Positions 1-8,600 are shown, counted from the first letter of the stretch. The stretch is 64,000 nt of DNA from Butyrivibrio sp. (GCA_015056625.1 SVFY01000005.1:62001-126000); one strand, 5' to 3'. The notes: a model not told the origin generated them from the sequence alone. Translations and numbers: made by a program.

Positions 1-205
1 AACTCTTAACTCTGGCGAAGCTACTGTTCAGGATATCACAACAGACGGCGGCTACATGAACACTGGAGTACTTGAGATGTCAAACGTAGACCTTTCAAGA
101 GAGTTTACAGAGATGATCACAACACAGCGTGGTTTCCAGGCTAACAGCCGTATCATCACAGTATCAGATACACTTCTTGAGGAACTCACCAACCTTAAGA
201 GATAA
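1..205 (+). CDS. flgE: Flagellar hook protein FlgE, C-terminal end only (5' truncated by window edge)
   Basis: Only the last 67 codons are visible, read in the frame starting at base 2. They contain the C-terminal signature shared by axial flagellar proteins: NVDLSREFTEMI, then TTQRGFQANSR, and the end LLEELTNLKR. This segment forms the N/C-terminal helical bundle that packs rod, hook and hook-cap-proximal subunits. FlgE is preferred over FlgG or FlgF because the gene sits directly before motA-motB-fliL-fliM, the usual place of flgE in Firmicutes fla operons; that choice rests on position rather than sequence. No FlbD-like gene lies between it and motA, unlike many relatives. A strong terminator follows 38 bases after the stop. 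Confidence 0.8.
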   Translation, partial: TLNSGEATVQDITTDGGYMNTGVLEMSNVDLSREFTEMITTQRGFQANSRIITVSDTLLEELTNLKR

Positions 206-243
206 TATTTAAAAAGATCAGTAAAGGCAAATCCATCAGATCA

Positions 244-276
244 AATTCCCAGGACCTGTGTCCTGGGAATTTTTTT
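244..276 (+). terminator. Rho-independent terminator after flgE
   Basis: A perfect 12-bp stem (244-255 with 260-271) closes a 4-base loop and runs directly into seven T residues at 270-276. It should end or attenuate transcription coming from the upstream rod/hook genes, so motA onward needs its own promoter or read-through. Confidence 0.9.
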
Positions 277-611
277 GAATTAATACATAAAAAATTTATT
301 CAATTAATACTGTATTCCACAGCAAAAAGTGTTACAATAAGTTCGATACCACAATATCTAGTACTATGCCTATTTATATGTTGTGGTATGTCAAGGATGA
401 GTTGGTGGGGGAATACGGATATCTTCAATTAAATTTCAAATTGAAATCCCCAAAATGAAATTATGCTGCAATTATGTCTAAAATGTGAACAGTTTTAGCG
501 GCTTTTGGAGTGCAAAAGTGTTAAAATTAAGGTGTCTGGAAATTTAATTTCAAAAACACCTGAAAAAATTAGAAATTTTGAAATTTTCAAATAATAAAAG
601 GGGGAAATGTT
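277..611 (+). promoter_or_regulatory. Long AT-rich structured leader/promoter region of motA
   Basis: These 335 bases carry no credible gene. They hold three inverted repeats: 346-354 with 381-389 (perfect 9 bp, 26-base loop), 424-430 with 439-445 (perfect 7 bp, flanked by GGAT/ATCC at 417-420 and 446-449), and 530-535 with 556-561 (6 bp, containing a nested 4-bp stem). AT-rich words built around AAATTTCAAA recur from 431 to 590. I could not identify a convincing sigma-A promoter. A weak sigma-D-like match is TAAA at 479-482 with GCGG at 498-501. The core of a c-di-GMP riboswitch was looked for and not seen. The ribosome site AAAGGGGGA lies just before the GTG start of motA. Confidence 0.5.
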
Positions 612-1415
612 GTGGATATTGCTTCATTACTTGGAGTAGGACTGTGTTTCGTCTTTATGATCCTCAGTATTGTATTTAGTGCCGGTATTGGAGGCGTTAA
701 ATACTTCGTGGATGCTCCGTCAATGATGATCACTTTTGGTGGCGCTTTCATGGCGGTTTTAGGATCTCGAAGCATGCAGAGCTTTATAAACGGTCTTAAG
801 TCATATACGCTGATCTTCAAGATGCCTTCTGATGATACCAAGTCTGTGATCAAGAGCATCATTGATCTGTCCAACACAGCCAGAAAAGAAGGACTTCTTG
901 CATTGGAAGAAGCTGCAAGCGGACTGGAAGATCCTTTCATGAAAAAAGGCGTTATGCTCATAGTTGATGGTACTGAGCCGGAACTTGTTAAGAGTATTTT
1001 AGAGGCTGAAATTGATGCTATGGCAGAGCGCCATAAAGAAAACTACTCATTCTTTGCTGATGTTGCAGGTATGGGACCTTCCTGGGGTATGATCGGAACC
1101 CTTCTTGGACTGGTTCTTATGCTTCAGAACATGTCTGATCCATCATCTATCGGACCATCCATGTCGGTTGCCCTCATTACAACATTCTACGGTTCAGTTC
1201 TTGCTAACTGGTTTTGTTATCCTGCTGAGAATAAGCTTAAAGCCAGAAGTAATGCTGAGTATATGAGTAAGAGCATAGTTATTGAAGGTCTTCTTTCTAT
1301 TCAGGCAGGTGAGAACCCTCGTGTTACTGAAGAGAAGCTCAAGTCATTCCTGTCACCTGCTGACAGATCAGCATATGAAGCAGAGAATGGCTCTGGAGAC
1401 GGCGGAGGAGAATAA
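612..1415 (+). CDS. motA: Flagellar motor stator protein MotA
   Basis: MotA forms the pentameric membrane ring that surrounds the MotB dimer and converts ion flow into torque on FliG. The 267-residue length is typical. Hydrophobic segments lie near residues 4-24, 31-52, 147-170 and 180-200, with the conserved GMGPSWGMIGTLLGL stretch at the start of TM3. A large cytoplasmic loop lies between TM2 and TM3 (about 55-145). The start is GTG at 612, placed 6-7 bases after a GGGGGA ribosome site. The stop codon overlaps the motB start by one base, so the two stator subunits are translationally coupled. The coupling ion (H+ or Na+) cannot be told from this sequence alone. Confidence 0.95.
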   Translation: MDIASLLGVGLCFVFMILSIVFSAGIGGVKYFVDAPSMMITFGGAFMAVLGSRSMQSFINGLKSYTLIFKMPSDDTKSVIKSIIDLSNTARKEGLLALEEAASGLEDPFMKKGVMLIVDGTEPELVKSILEAEIDAMAERHKENYSFFADVAGMGPSWGMIGTLLGLVLMLQNMSDPSSIGPSMSVALITTFYGSVLANWFCYPAENKLKARSNAEYMSKSIVIEGLLSIQAGENPRVTEEKLKSFLSPADRSAYEAENGSGDGGGE

Positions 1416-2248
1416 TGGCTAAGAAACCTGAAGAAGTTAAACCCGGTCTCCCCGCGTGGCAAGGTACCTTCGGTGATCTGATGAACCTGCTTCTTTGCTT
1501 CTTCGTTTTGCTTTTCTCCATGGCGACAATGGATGCAGCGAAGTTTGAAGAGGTTGCAGCTTCATTTAGTTCAGCCTTTAGTGTATTTTCAGGTGGTGAG
1601 ATGGCTATTGGTAAGGGAGCGCTCATTGGTGATGGTGTATCACAGCTTACTGAGCTTTCTTCTTATATCACTTCTATGGGTCTTGCCCAGAGCGGAGAGG
1701 ATTCTGACTCTGAGGAGACTGCTGTTGGAGAAATGGAACAGAAGGAACTTATGGAAGCAGCTGAAGCTGAGCAGCTTGAAGCCTCAGCAGAGCTGGCAGA
1801 GCAGATAGAAGAAGCTCTTGAAGAAGGTGAGATCGACAATATGGTTTCCCTCAATTATACAAGTCAGTTTGTTCAGCTTACGATCCAGGGTTCGATCCTT
1901 TTTGATTCAGGTAAGGTGGATCTTAAAGAGGATGCGCTTCCTGTAGTTGAGAAGGTAGGACAGATACTTGAGTCCTATGCTGGCGGAACAATTGAGATTG
2001 AAGGACATACAGATAATATCCCTATGGGCGGCGGCGGAAAATATGCCAACAACGATGAGCTTTCATCCGGAAGAGCCCTGACAATCTTTTATTATCTGAC
2101 AGAGAACACTACACTTGACCCTGCTAATCTGGTACATACCGGCAGAGGTCAGTATGATCCAATAGCAGATAACTCTACTGATGAGGGAAGAGCCCGCAAC
2201 AGAAGAGTAGAGATCAAGATATACAATCCTTTGAGTGCATCTTACTAA
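1415..2248 (+). CDS. motB: Flagellar motor stator protein MotB
   Basis: MotB is the peptidoglycan-anchored stator subunit that supplies the ion-binding aspartate. The N-terminus has a single membrane helix at about residues 20-40 (GDLMNLLLCFFVLLFS), with D21 at the position of the essential ion-carrying Asp. A plug/linker region rich in Glu and Ala (about 85-140) follows. The C-terminal OmpA-like domain (about 150-272) shows the peptidoglycan-binding pattern EGHTDNIP and the RARNRRVEI ending. The length of 277 residues is normal. It overlaps motA by one base; fliL follows after 21 bases with a GAGGGGAG ribosome site. Confidence 0.95.
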   Translation: MAKKPEEVKPGLPAWQGTFGDLMNLLLCFFVLLFSMATMDAAKFEEVAASFSSAFSVFSGGEMAIGKGALIGDGVSQLTELSSYITSMGLAQSGEDSDSEETAVGEMEQKELMEAAEAEQLEASAELAEQIEEALEEGEIDNMVSLNYTSQFVQLTIQGSILFDSGKVDLKEDALPVVEKVGQILESYAGGTIEIEGHTDNIPMGGGGKYANNDELSSGRALTIFYYLTENTTLDPANLVHTGRGQYDPIADNSTDEGRARNRRVEIKIYNPLSASY

Positions 2249-2269
2249 TTTGAGGGGAGATAAGGACAA

Positions 2270-2812
2270 ATGAAAAAGAATCTTTTATCAATAATCATCC
2301 TGGCACTTCTTATAGTGAATCTGGCCATGACAGGATTTATGCTTCTTAGCGTCATGACAACCAATTCACAGACAGCACATCTTATTGCGGATATTGCTGC
2401 AGCCCTGGAGCTTGAAGCAAACGGCGGAAACACAGGCGGATTTTCAGGCTCAGCGTCCGGAAATGTTGCTGTAACAGACGTTGCTACATTTGGATTTACC
2501 GGAGATGAGAAGCTTACCATCAATCTTAAGGCTGGCGCCGATGGCAAGAGCCACTACATGGTAGTTGAGGTTGTATTCTCAATGAACAAGGCAAGTGCTG
2601 ACTATGCAACACTTGGAACTGAAGAATCTCTTGCAAGTATGAAAGAGCTTGTAAAGAGTAAGGTAACAAATACTTTGGCATCCTACTCAATGGAAGAACT
2701 TCAGTCAGGTGGAGATGAGACTGCAAAGGAAACTATCCTTGAAGAAGTTCAGGAACTTTACGGTTCAAACTTTATTTATGATGTAAGCTTTTCTAGTGTG
2801 CTTTATAACTAA
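2270..2812 (+). CDS. fliL: Flagellar basal body-associated protein FliL
   Basis: FliL is a single-pass membrane protein that rings and stabilises the stator units at the motor. The 180-residue product has a short cytoplasmic N-terminus, one membrane helix at about residues 5-27, a Gly/Ser/Asn-rich linker (about 48-62), and a globular C-terminal domain. Sequence identity in this family is low, so the call rests on architecture and on the motB-fliL-fliM order, which is highly conserved. The start ATG follows a good ribosome site (GGGGAGATAAGGA). Confidence 0.85.
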   Translation: MKKNLLSIIILALLIVNLAMTGFMLLSVMTTNSQTAHLIADIAAALELEANGGNTGGFSGSASGNVAVTDVATFGFTGDEKLTINLKAGADGKSHYMVVEVVFSMNKASADYATLGTEESLASMKELVKSKVTNTLASYSMEELQSGGDETAKETILEEVQELYGSNFIYDVSFSSVLYN

Positions 2813-2833
2813 TTCTTTTAGAGGAGATTCACA

Positions 2834-3817
2834 TTGAGCGAAGTACTATCACAAAGCGAAATAGATAGTCTGCTGTCGGCAATATCGACAGGTGAGCTTG
2901 ATATGGAACAGATGCAGGGCAATGACGAAAAGAAAGTCAAGGATTATGACTTCAAACGTCCTGCCAAGTTCTCGAAAGAGCACTTGCGTACCCTGGAGAT
3001 GATCTATGAGCACTATGGACGTCTTTTATCAACGACGCTTCCTATTTATCTTCGAAAGAACGTTTCTGTTTCAGTAGCTAACTCTGAAACTGTTACATAT
3101 TCAGAGTTTTCAAACGCCCTTTCGAACCCGGTAATCTTGGGAGTCATAAGCTTTCTGCCTCTGCAGGGAACCATTATATTGGAACTTCAGGCCAATATTG
3201 GATTTTCATTTATTGACAGAATGCTTGGCGGAGAGGGAGTTGGACTTGATAAACCAAGACCCTTTACAGACATTGAGATGCCTCTTATTGAGAAGCTGGT
3301 CACCATCTGCATGCAATTGATGGTAGAACCCTGGCAGAACGTAGTGGCGATCAATCCTGTAATGGAGAGGATAGAGACCAATCCACAGTTTGCACAGGTT
3401 ATTTCACCTACAGATATGATAGCAATTGTCACTCTCAATATTAAGATTGGCGATACAGAAGGTCTTATGAATGTATGTCTGCCTTACTTTACACTTGAGA
3501 GTGTCATGGACAAGTTGAATACCAAGTTCTGGTTTTCTACTATGCAAAAGAATGCAGAAGAGGATTATCAGGACTATCTGGAGTCTATGGTCAGACATGT
3601 GGATGTTCCGGTTAAGGCTGTACTTGGAAGGTGTAATGTATCAGTCAATGATTTTGTTCATTTACAGGCCGGAGACATAATAAGGCTTGATAACAGAGTA
3701 AATACAGACATGCAGGTTTATATAGGAAACCTATTTAAATTCACTGCATTGCCTGGAACCGCAAAAGATAAATATGCCGTACGTATTACGTCGGTAGTAA
3801 GAGAGGAGGAAGAGTAG
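2834..3817 (+). CDS. fliM: Flagellar motor switch protein FliM
   Basis: FliM is the C-ring subunit that binds phosphorylated CheY and sets rotation direction. The N-terminus has the CheY-P-binding peptide LSQSEIDSLLSAI, followed by a linker and the YDFKRPAKFSKE motif. The CheC-like middle domain covers about 45-230 (LRTLEMIYEHYGRLLSTTL, GEGVGLDKPRPFTDIE), and a SpoA/FliN-like C-terminal domain lies at about 250-325. The length of 327 residues is normal. The start is TTG at 2834, eight bases after GAGGAG; no ATG is near. fliY begins four bases after the stop. Confidence 0.95.
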   Translation: MSEVLSQSEIDSLLSAISTGELDMEQMQGNDEKKVKDYDFKRPAKFSKEHLRTLEMIYEHYGRLLSTTLPIYLRKNVSVSVANSETVTYSEFSNALSNPVILGVISFLPLQGTIILELQANIGFSFIDRMLGGEGVGLDKPRPFTDIEMPLIEKLVTICMQLMVEPWQNVVAINPVMERIETNPQFAQVISPTDMIAIVTLNIKIGDTEGLMNVCLPYFTLESVMDKLNTKFWFSTMQKNAEEDYQDYLESMVRHVDVPVKAVLGRCNVSVNDFVHLQAGDIIRLDNRVNTDMQVYIGNLFKFTALPGTAKDKYAVRITSVVREEEE

Positions 3818-3821
3818 GAGC

Positions 3822-5060
3822 ATGGATGGAATGTTATCTCAGGACGAAATTAATGCTTTACTTGCCGGTATGGATCCAGCCGGTGGAGGCGATGCTGCGC
3901 CTGCAGATGCTCCTTCGGACATGGGGGCGCCAGAAGCAACAGTTGCTTCTGCACCAGTAGGTGGAGGCGATATTGATGAGTCGCTCCTTACTGATTCAGA
4001 GAAAGATGCAATTGGTGAGGTAGCCAACATTAGTATGGGCTCTTCAGCAACTACGCTATACTCTTTGGTTAATCAGAAGGTTAATATCACCACTCCTCAG
4101 GTTGAACTTGCTAATTGGGAGAATGTTATAAACAACTACGAAAGGCCTTGTGTATTTATCCAGATCAAATACACAGTTGGTCTTGATGGAACTAACATTC
4201 TTATCCTGAAAGAGCATGATGTTATGGTCATCACTGATCTTATGATGGGTGGTGATGGTACCAATACAGATGGTGAGATTGGTGAGCTTCAGCTTTCTGC
4301 AATTTCAGAGGCAATGAACCAGATGATGGGAGCTGCTGCCACATCTCTTTCAACCATGATCAATCAAAAGGTAGATATCAGCCCGCCACAGGCTACACTT
4401 CTTGAGATGATCAATGACGATCCATCCGATATCGCAGAGTTCCTGACGGGAACCTTTGTAAAGATTTCCTTTAAGATGCAGGTTGGCGATCTGGTGGATT
4501 CAACTCTTATGCAGTTGTATCCAATAGATTTTGCTAAGACCCTGAAGGATACAGTTATTGGTGCAGATGCTGCAAATCAGGAATCTGCTCCAGCTCCAGC
4601 ACCGGCTCCAGAGCCAGCTCCAGCACCTGCTGCCGCAGCTCCACAGCCAATGCCTGCAATGGATCCTTCCATGATGGGTCAGCCAATGCCTCAGATGGCT
4701 ATGCCACAGATGGGAATGCCTCAGATGGCTATGCCACAGATGCAGATGGCTCCTCAGATGATGAATATGAACATCCAGCCGGCACAGTTCCAGAATTTTG
4801 CAGGTGGAACAACTATCATGGCTGGTGGAGAAAATATTGGCATCATCAAGGATGTTCCGCTTGAAGTTACTGTTGAACTTGGAAGAACAGCCAAGCCTAT
4901 TTCAGACATTCTTGATTTTGCTCCAGGAACCATCATAGAGCTTGATAAGGTTGCTGGTGAACCGGTTGATGTACTGGTCAATGGCAAGTTTGTTGCCAAG
5001 GGAGAAGTAGTTGTTATCGAGGAAAGTTTTGGCGTCCGCGTAACAGAGATAGTTCAGTAA
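3822..5060 (+). CDS. fliY: Flagellar switch phosphatase FliY (CheC-like domains plus FliN C-terminus)
   Basis: FliY combines the C-ring role of FliN with hydrolysis of CheY-P. The protein opens with a FliM-like CheY-P-binding peptide (MLSQDEINALLAGM). A CheC/CheX-type phosphatase core follows (about 55-235) with both E-x2-N half-sites, in GEVANISMG and SEAMNQMMG, suggesting an active phosphatase. A Pro/Ala/Met/Gln-rich linker (about 250-325) includes tandem MPQMAMPQMG units. The SpoA/FliN domain (about 330-410) closes the protein with DVPLEVTVELGRT and VTEIVQ. The 412 residues are longer than Bacillus FliY mainly because of the linker. Starts overlap nothing; fliO follows after 16 bases. Confidence 0.93.
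   Translation: MDGMLSQDEINALLAGMDPAGGGDAAPADAPSDMGAPEATVASAPVGGGDIDESLLTDSEKDAIGEVANISMGSSATTLYSLVNQKVNITTPQVELANWENVINNYERPCVFIQIKYTVGLDGTNILILKEHDVMVITDLMMGGDGTNTDGEIGELQLSAISEAMNQMMGAAATSLSTMINQKVDISPPQATLLEMINDDPSDIAEFLTGTFVKISFKMQVGDLVDSTLMQLYPIDFAKTLKDTVIGADAANQESAPAPAPAPEPAPAPAAAAPQPMPAMDPSMMGQPMPQMAMPQMGMPQMAMPQMQMAPQMMNMNIQPAQFQNFAGGTTIMAGGENIGIIKDVPLEVTVELGRTAKPISDILDFAPGTIIELDKVAGEPVDVLVNGKFVAKGEVVVIEESFGVRVTEIVQ
4685..4742 (+). repeat. 30-base tandem repeat inside fliY (Met/Pro/Gln linker)
   Basis: Two copies of a 30-base unit starting AATGCCTCAGATGGCT occur at 4685 and 4715 with almost no change. They encode repeated MPQMAMPQMG in the disordered linker of FliY. The unit length is a multiple of three, so slippage would change linker length without breaking the frame. 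Confidence 0.8.
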
Positions 5061-5076
5061 GGATGGGGCAATCTTT

Positions 5077-5412
5077 ATGAATTCATATTTACAGCTAATC
5101 ATTATGCTTGTTGTATTCATCGGAGTTTTGGCTGCCACATATTTTTTTACCAAGTGGATGGCTGATTTCCAGAAGGATAAAACTGCTACCGGAAATATTG
5201 AGATCATAGAGACTGCCAGGATTTCCAGTACCAAATATATACAGATTGTCCGCATTGGCCAGAAATACATGGCTATTGCTGTTGGCAAGGATGAGGTTAC
5301 AAACCTCGGAGAAGTATCCAGGGAGGACCTTATTTTCAAGGAAGAAAATCCGCAGGATAATTTGAATTTTAAGGATATTCTTGAAAAAATCAAAGGTGAG
5401 ATCAAGAAGTAA
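5077..5412 (+). CDS. fliO: Flagellar biosynthesis protein FliO (FliZ-type)
   Basis: FliO helps assemble the FliP ring of the flagellar type III export gate. The 111-residue protein has an N-terminal membrane helix (about 5-27) and a small soluble domain with the family-like pattern IEIIETARISSTKYIQIVRIGQKYMAIAVG. Its place between fliY and fliP is the standard position. It has a plausible ribosome site (AGGATGGGG) ahead of ATG. The fliP ATG follows its stop codon directly with no gap, implying coupled translation. Confidence 0.85.
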   Translation: MNSYLQLIIMLVVFIGVLAATYFFTKWMADFQKDKTATGNIEIIETARISSTKYIQIVRIGQKYMAIAVGKDEVTNLGEVSREDLIFKEENPQDNLNFKDILEKIKGEIKK

Positions 5413-6354
5413 ATGGCTAGAATAAGGGGAGAAGAAACAAATAAATATATCAGGAAATATCTGAGGAAAGGCATTATTTCTGCAATCTTTTGTGTGATAA
5501 TGGCGTCTTTCCTTGTCTTTTCTCTGCCTCAGGTAGCAAATGCTACTGAGAATGTCATCAGTGACACCAGCCCCACAGATCCTACTGTGGACAGGGATTC
5601 AGCTCTTACTGGTACCAGCGATGAGAGAACCAATATAAATCCCCCCGGAAGTGCCGAAACTCCTGACGATCTAAAAGAGCTTAATATTGCCAATACTGTT
5701 ACTGTGACCTACGACAATGGTAACGGTACCCTCAATGGTGCGCTAAGGATACTTATTACCTTAACACTTATTTCTCTTGCGCCAACCCTTTTAGTGATGA
5801 TGACCTCTTTTACCAGGATCGTCGTCGCCCTTCATTTTGTCAGGACTGCCATTGGTACCCAAACATCGCCGCCTAACCTGGTGATGATTGGGATTGCTTT
5901 GTTTATGACCCTTTTTATAATGCAGCCCACTTTGACAGAGGCCTACAATACAGCAGTTATCCCATTTGAGAATGGAGAGATGGACCAGAAAGAATTCTTT
6001 GAAGAGGTTATGAAGCCCTTCAGACAGTTTATGTATGGCCAGACCCAGACCAAGGATGTAAGGCTGTTTATGCAGATTGATGGCATTGAGTGGGATGGTG
6101 AGCTTGATAGTATTCCAAATGTAGTGCTGGTGCCAAGCTTTATAGTTAGTGAGCTTAGAACCGCATTTATAATTGGATTCCTTATATATATTCCTTTTAT
6201 TGTAATTGACATGGTAGTGGCTTCAGTACTTATGAGTATGGGTATGATGATGCTGCCGCCTACCACCATATCGCTTCCGTTCAAGATACTTCTTTTTGTA
6301 CTTGCTGATGGATGGAGCCTTATTATTGGTAACCTGGTCAAGTCATTCTACTGA
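5413..6354 (+). CDS. fliP: Flagellar type III export gate protein FliP
   Basis: FliP makes the core pentamer of the export gate with FliR and FliQ. Typical FliP elements are present: LISLAPTLLVMMTSFTRIV, FMTLFIMQPT, and the C-terminal MGMMMLPPTTISLPFK. The 313 residues exceed the usual 220-255. The excess is an N-terminal basic stretch and signal-peptide-like helix (about 18-44, ending QVANA) plus a polar Ser/Thr/Asp-rich segment (about 45-100) before the first family helix. FliP is known to carry a cleavable signal in several bacteria. The start codon abuts the fliO stop, and its own ribosome site is weak, so it probably depends on translation of fliO. Confidence 0.95.
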   Translation: MARIRGEETNKYIRKYLRKGIISAIFCVIMASFLVFSLPQVANATENVISDTSPTDPTVDRDSALTGTSDERTNINPPGSAETPDDLKELNIANTVTVTYDNGNGTLNGALRILITLTLISLAPTLLVMMTSFTRIVVALHFVRTAIGTQTSPPNLVMIGIALFMTLFIMQPTLTEAYNTAVIPFENGEMDQKEFFEEVMKPFRQFMYGQTQTKDVRLFMQIDGIEWDGELDSIPNVVLVPSFIVSELRTAFIIGFLIYIPFIVIDMVVASVLMSMGMMMLPPTTISLPFKILLFVLADGWSLIIGNLVKSFY

Positions 6355-6372
6355 TGAGGAGGTGCAAAAGCT

Positions 6373-6645
6373 ATGATCACTCTTGCTGATATCAATCAAA
6401 TAGTTGCTTCTGCGCTTATGATGGTCATTAAGATGGCGCTTCCTATACTTCTGACGTCTATGATAATAGGTCTGATCGTTTCAATCTTTCAGACTGTTAC
6501 ATCGATCCAGGAGCAGACACTTACTTTTGTACCTAAAGTTTTAGGTGTATTTATCATGATAATGATATTAGGAAACTATATGCTTACAGAATTGTCAGGC
6601 TTTATCGTGACTTTGTGGTCTGACTTTTCCAAGTATGTTCGATAG
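6373..6645 (+). CDS. fliQ: Flagellar type III export gate protein FliQ
   Basis: FliQ is the small helical-hairpin subunit wrapped around the FliP/FliR ring. The 90-residue length and two long hydrophobic helices (about 15-42 and 53-78) are diagnostic. The family motif around LIVSIFQTVTSIQEQTLTFVPK is clear. Its place between fliP and fliR is invariant in this operon type. A GAGGAGG ribosome site precedes the ATG. Confidence 0.95.
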   Translation: MITLADINQIVASALMMVIKMALPILLTSMIIGLIVSIFQTVTSIQEQTLTFVPKVLGVFIMIMILGNYMLTELSGFIVTLWSDFSKYVR

Positions 6646-6653
6646 GTACAGCT

Positions 6654-7439
6654 ATGATACAGCATTCCTTTAGTTATGGAGATCTTGAGATCTACCTGCT
6701 TATAGTAGTAAGACTTATGACCTTCATTTATGTCTGCCCGTTCTTTGGAGGAAGGCAGACACCAAACCTTGTAAAAATAGGATACGGGCTTTTGATCTCA
6801 ATCCTTTTATATGGCGCGGTTCCTTATACGCCACCAGATTACAACACTGTTGCCGGATATACTGTTATTGTTCTAAAAGAGGCAATGGTAGGACTTTTGA
6901 TCGGTTTTGCAGTTACGCTTTGCGAACAGATCGCAGCTTTTGCCGGAACTGTGGTTGATATGCAGATTGGTCTTTCCATGGTTTCAATGATGGATCCTGC
7001 AACGAACCAACAGGTTACAATTACAGGATCTCTTTATTCACAGTACCTTACAATGGCGCTGATCATTACGGGGATGTATCAGTATATCTTAAAGGCGCTG
7101 GTAGACAGTTTTACATTGGTACCTATAAATGGAGCAGTGATAAATGCTGACAGAATGCTCCAGACAATGCTTAATTTCATGAAGGGTTATATAGTTATTG
7201 GTTTCAGGATCTGCCTTCCAATTTTCATAATCACTTTCATGACCAATGTGGTACTTGGCGTACTTGCTAAGGTTTCACCCCAGATGAACATGTTCTCTGT
7301 GGGTATTCAGATAAAGATTATTGTTGGACTTATGATCATGTTTATCACGATCACCATGCTTTCAGATGCATCCAACTTTATATTTATCAATATGAAGGAG
7401 ATGATGTCAGATTTTGTATACAGCATGCAGAGCGGCTGA
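6654..7439 (+). CDS. fliR: Flagellar type III export gate protein FliR
   Basis: FliR completes the export gate as a single copy next to FliP5. The protein has about six hydrophobic segments over 261 residues and family motifs such as RLMTFIYVCPFFGGRQTP near the N-terminus and LSMVSMMDPATNQQ near the middle. The start ATG is eight bases after the fliQ stop. The 3' end overlaps the 5' end of the flhB reading frame, as often seen for fliR-flhB. Confidence 0.93.
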   Translation: MIQHSFSYGDLEIYLLIVVRLMTFIYVCPFFGGRQTPNLVKIGYGLLISILLYGAVPYTPPDYNTVAGYTVIVLKEAMVGLLIGFAVTLCEQIAAFAGTVVDMQIGLSMVSMMDPATNQQVTITGSLYSQYLTMALIITGMYQYILKALVDSFTLVPINGAVINADRMLQTMLNFMKGYIVIGFRICLPIFIITFMTNVVLGVLAKVSPQMNMFSVGIQIKIIVGLMIMFITITMLSDASNFIFINMKEMMSDFVYSMQSG

Positions 7440-8562
7440 TAACAGTACGTTAACAATTCAATATAATCTGCAGTTCTTTGCTGAAGATGCAAATGGTGCT
7501 GAAAAGACAGAACAGCCCACTGCCAAAAAGCTAAATGACGCCAGAAAAGAAGGACAGGTTGCCAAGAGTCAGGAAATAGCAACAGCCTTTACTTTACTTG
7601 CGCTATTTTTGATCATCTGGATCTTATATCCATTTATTGGAACAAATTTTGTAGGGATATTTGACAGGGTATATAACAGTATTCCTGATGTGGCAAGGAC
7701 CTATGACGGAAGGATCCCAATAGCCTATATCAGGAGCATTATTTCAAATGCGATACTTACCATGGGGCTTATTGCGTCCCCGTTTTTTATACTGGGTTTT
7801 CTGATCGCCTTTATAAGTGATCTGGTGCAGGTCGGGTTTAAGCCTACATCAAAACCCTTAAAGCCCAAGCTTTCAAAGCTCAATCCCATAAGTGGTATGA
7901 AAAAGATCTTTTCAACCAGAAAACTGTTTGAGCTTGCCAAGTCGCTTCTTAAGCTTGCTGTCATGGCAGCTGTCATATATTCATTTTTAACCGGAAGGAC
8001 AGAATCTCTTTTCCTGTTATATGACATGCCACTTCAGCAGGCTATTGGTCTTATGGGAAACCTTATTATATCCCTGGGAATAAGGATTGCAGCGGCTTAC
8101 ATGGTCATTGCCTTTATTGATCTTATCTACCAGAGGAGAAAGTTCACCAAAGACATGATGATGACCAAGCAGGAAGTAAAAGAGGAGTTCAAGAACTCTG
8201 AAGGAGATCCCGCAGTAAAGAGTGCGCAGAAGCGCCGAATGATGGAGGCTTCCAGAAGACGTATGATGCAGCAGCTTCCTCAGGCTGACGTAGTAATCAC
8301 AAACCCTACTCATTATGCTGTTGCCATCAAATATGATGCTGAAGAGTCTGATGCGCCAATCGTTATAGCTAAGGGTGCTGATTACCTGGCTCAGAAGATA
8401 AAAGAGATAGCAAGAGATAATGATGTTGAGATTGTTGAAAACAAACCTCTTGCCAGAATGCTATATGCAAATGTTGAGGTTGGAGAGCTGGTTCCACCAG
8501 AGCTCTATAAGGCAGTAGCTGAAGTACTTGCCTATGTATATCACTTAAAAGGCAAGATCTGA
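7414..8562 (+). CDS. flhB: Flagellar export switch protein FlhB
   Basis: FlhB controls substrate switching from rod/hook to filament proteins. It has four membrane helices (about 48-240 region), a cytoplasmic linker and the autocleavage motif NPTH with Asn297-Pro298, so it should self-cleave. The conserved N-terminal motif LQFFA appears as YNLQFFAED, followed by EKTEQPTAKKL. The start is uncertain: TTG at 7414 is the first usual start in the frame and overlaps fliR by 26 bases, with AAGGAG at 7394-7399. It places about 15 extra residues before LQFFA compared with Bacillus FlhB. No ATG or GTG lies closer to LQFFA. Confidence 0.92.
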   Translation: MYTACRAADNSTLTIQYNLQFFAEDANGAEKTEQPTAKKLNDARKEGQVAKSQEIATAFTLLALFLIIWILYPFIGTNFVGIFDRVYNSIPDVARTYDGRIPIAYIRSIISNAILTMGLIASPFFILGFLIAFISDLVQVGFKPTSKPLKPKLSKLNPISGMKKIFSTRKLFELAKSLLKLAVMAAVIYSFLTGRTESLFLLYDMPLQQAIGLMGNLIISLGIRIAAAYMVIAFIDLIYQRRKFTKDMMMTKQEVKEEFKNSEGDPAVKSAQKRRMMEASRRRMMQQLPQADVVITNPTHYAVAIKYDAEESDAPIVIAKGADYLAQKIKEIARDNDVEIVENKPLARMLYANVEVGELVPPELYKAVAEVLAYVYHLKGKI

Positions 8563-8600
8563 TATTGATCTGAAACTACAAACCAAACGGAAGGAGGATA

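Noticed and set aside
277..611. Cyclic di-GMP riboswitch before motA
   Set aside because: The region was read for the conserved core of the class I riboswitch (GCAAA and the tetraloop receptor parts) and no match was found.
4685..4742. CRISPR-like direct repeats
   Set aside because: Only two 30-base tandem copies with no spacers, in frame within the fliY linker; the same holds for 23294-23365.
4902..5474. 190-codon minus-strand open frame across fliY, fliO and fliP
   Set aside because: It spans three well-supported + strand genes and has no recognisable domain.
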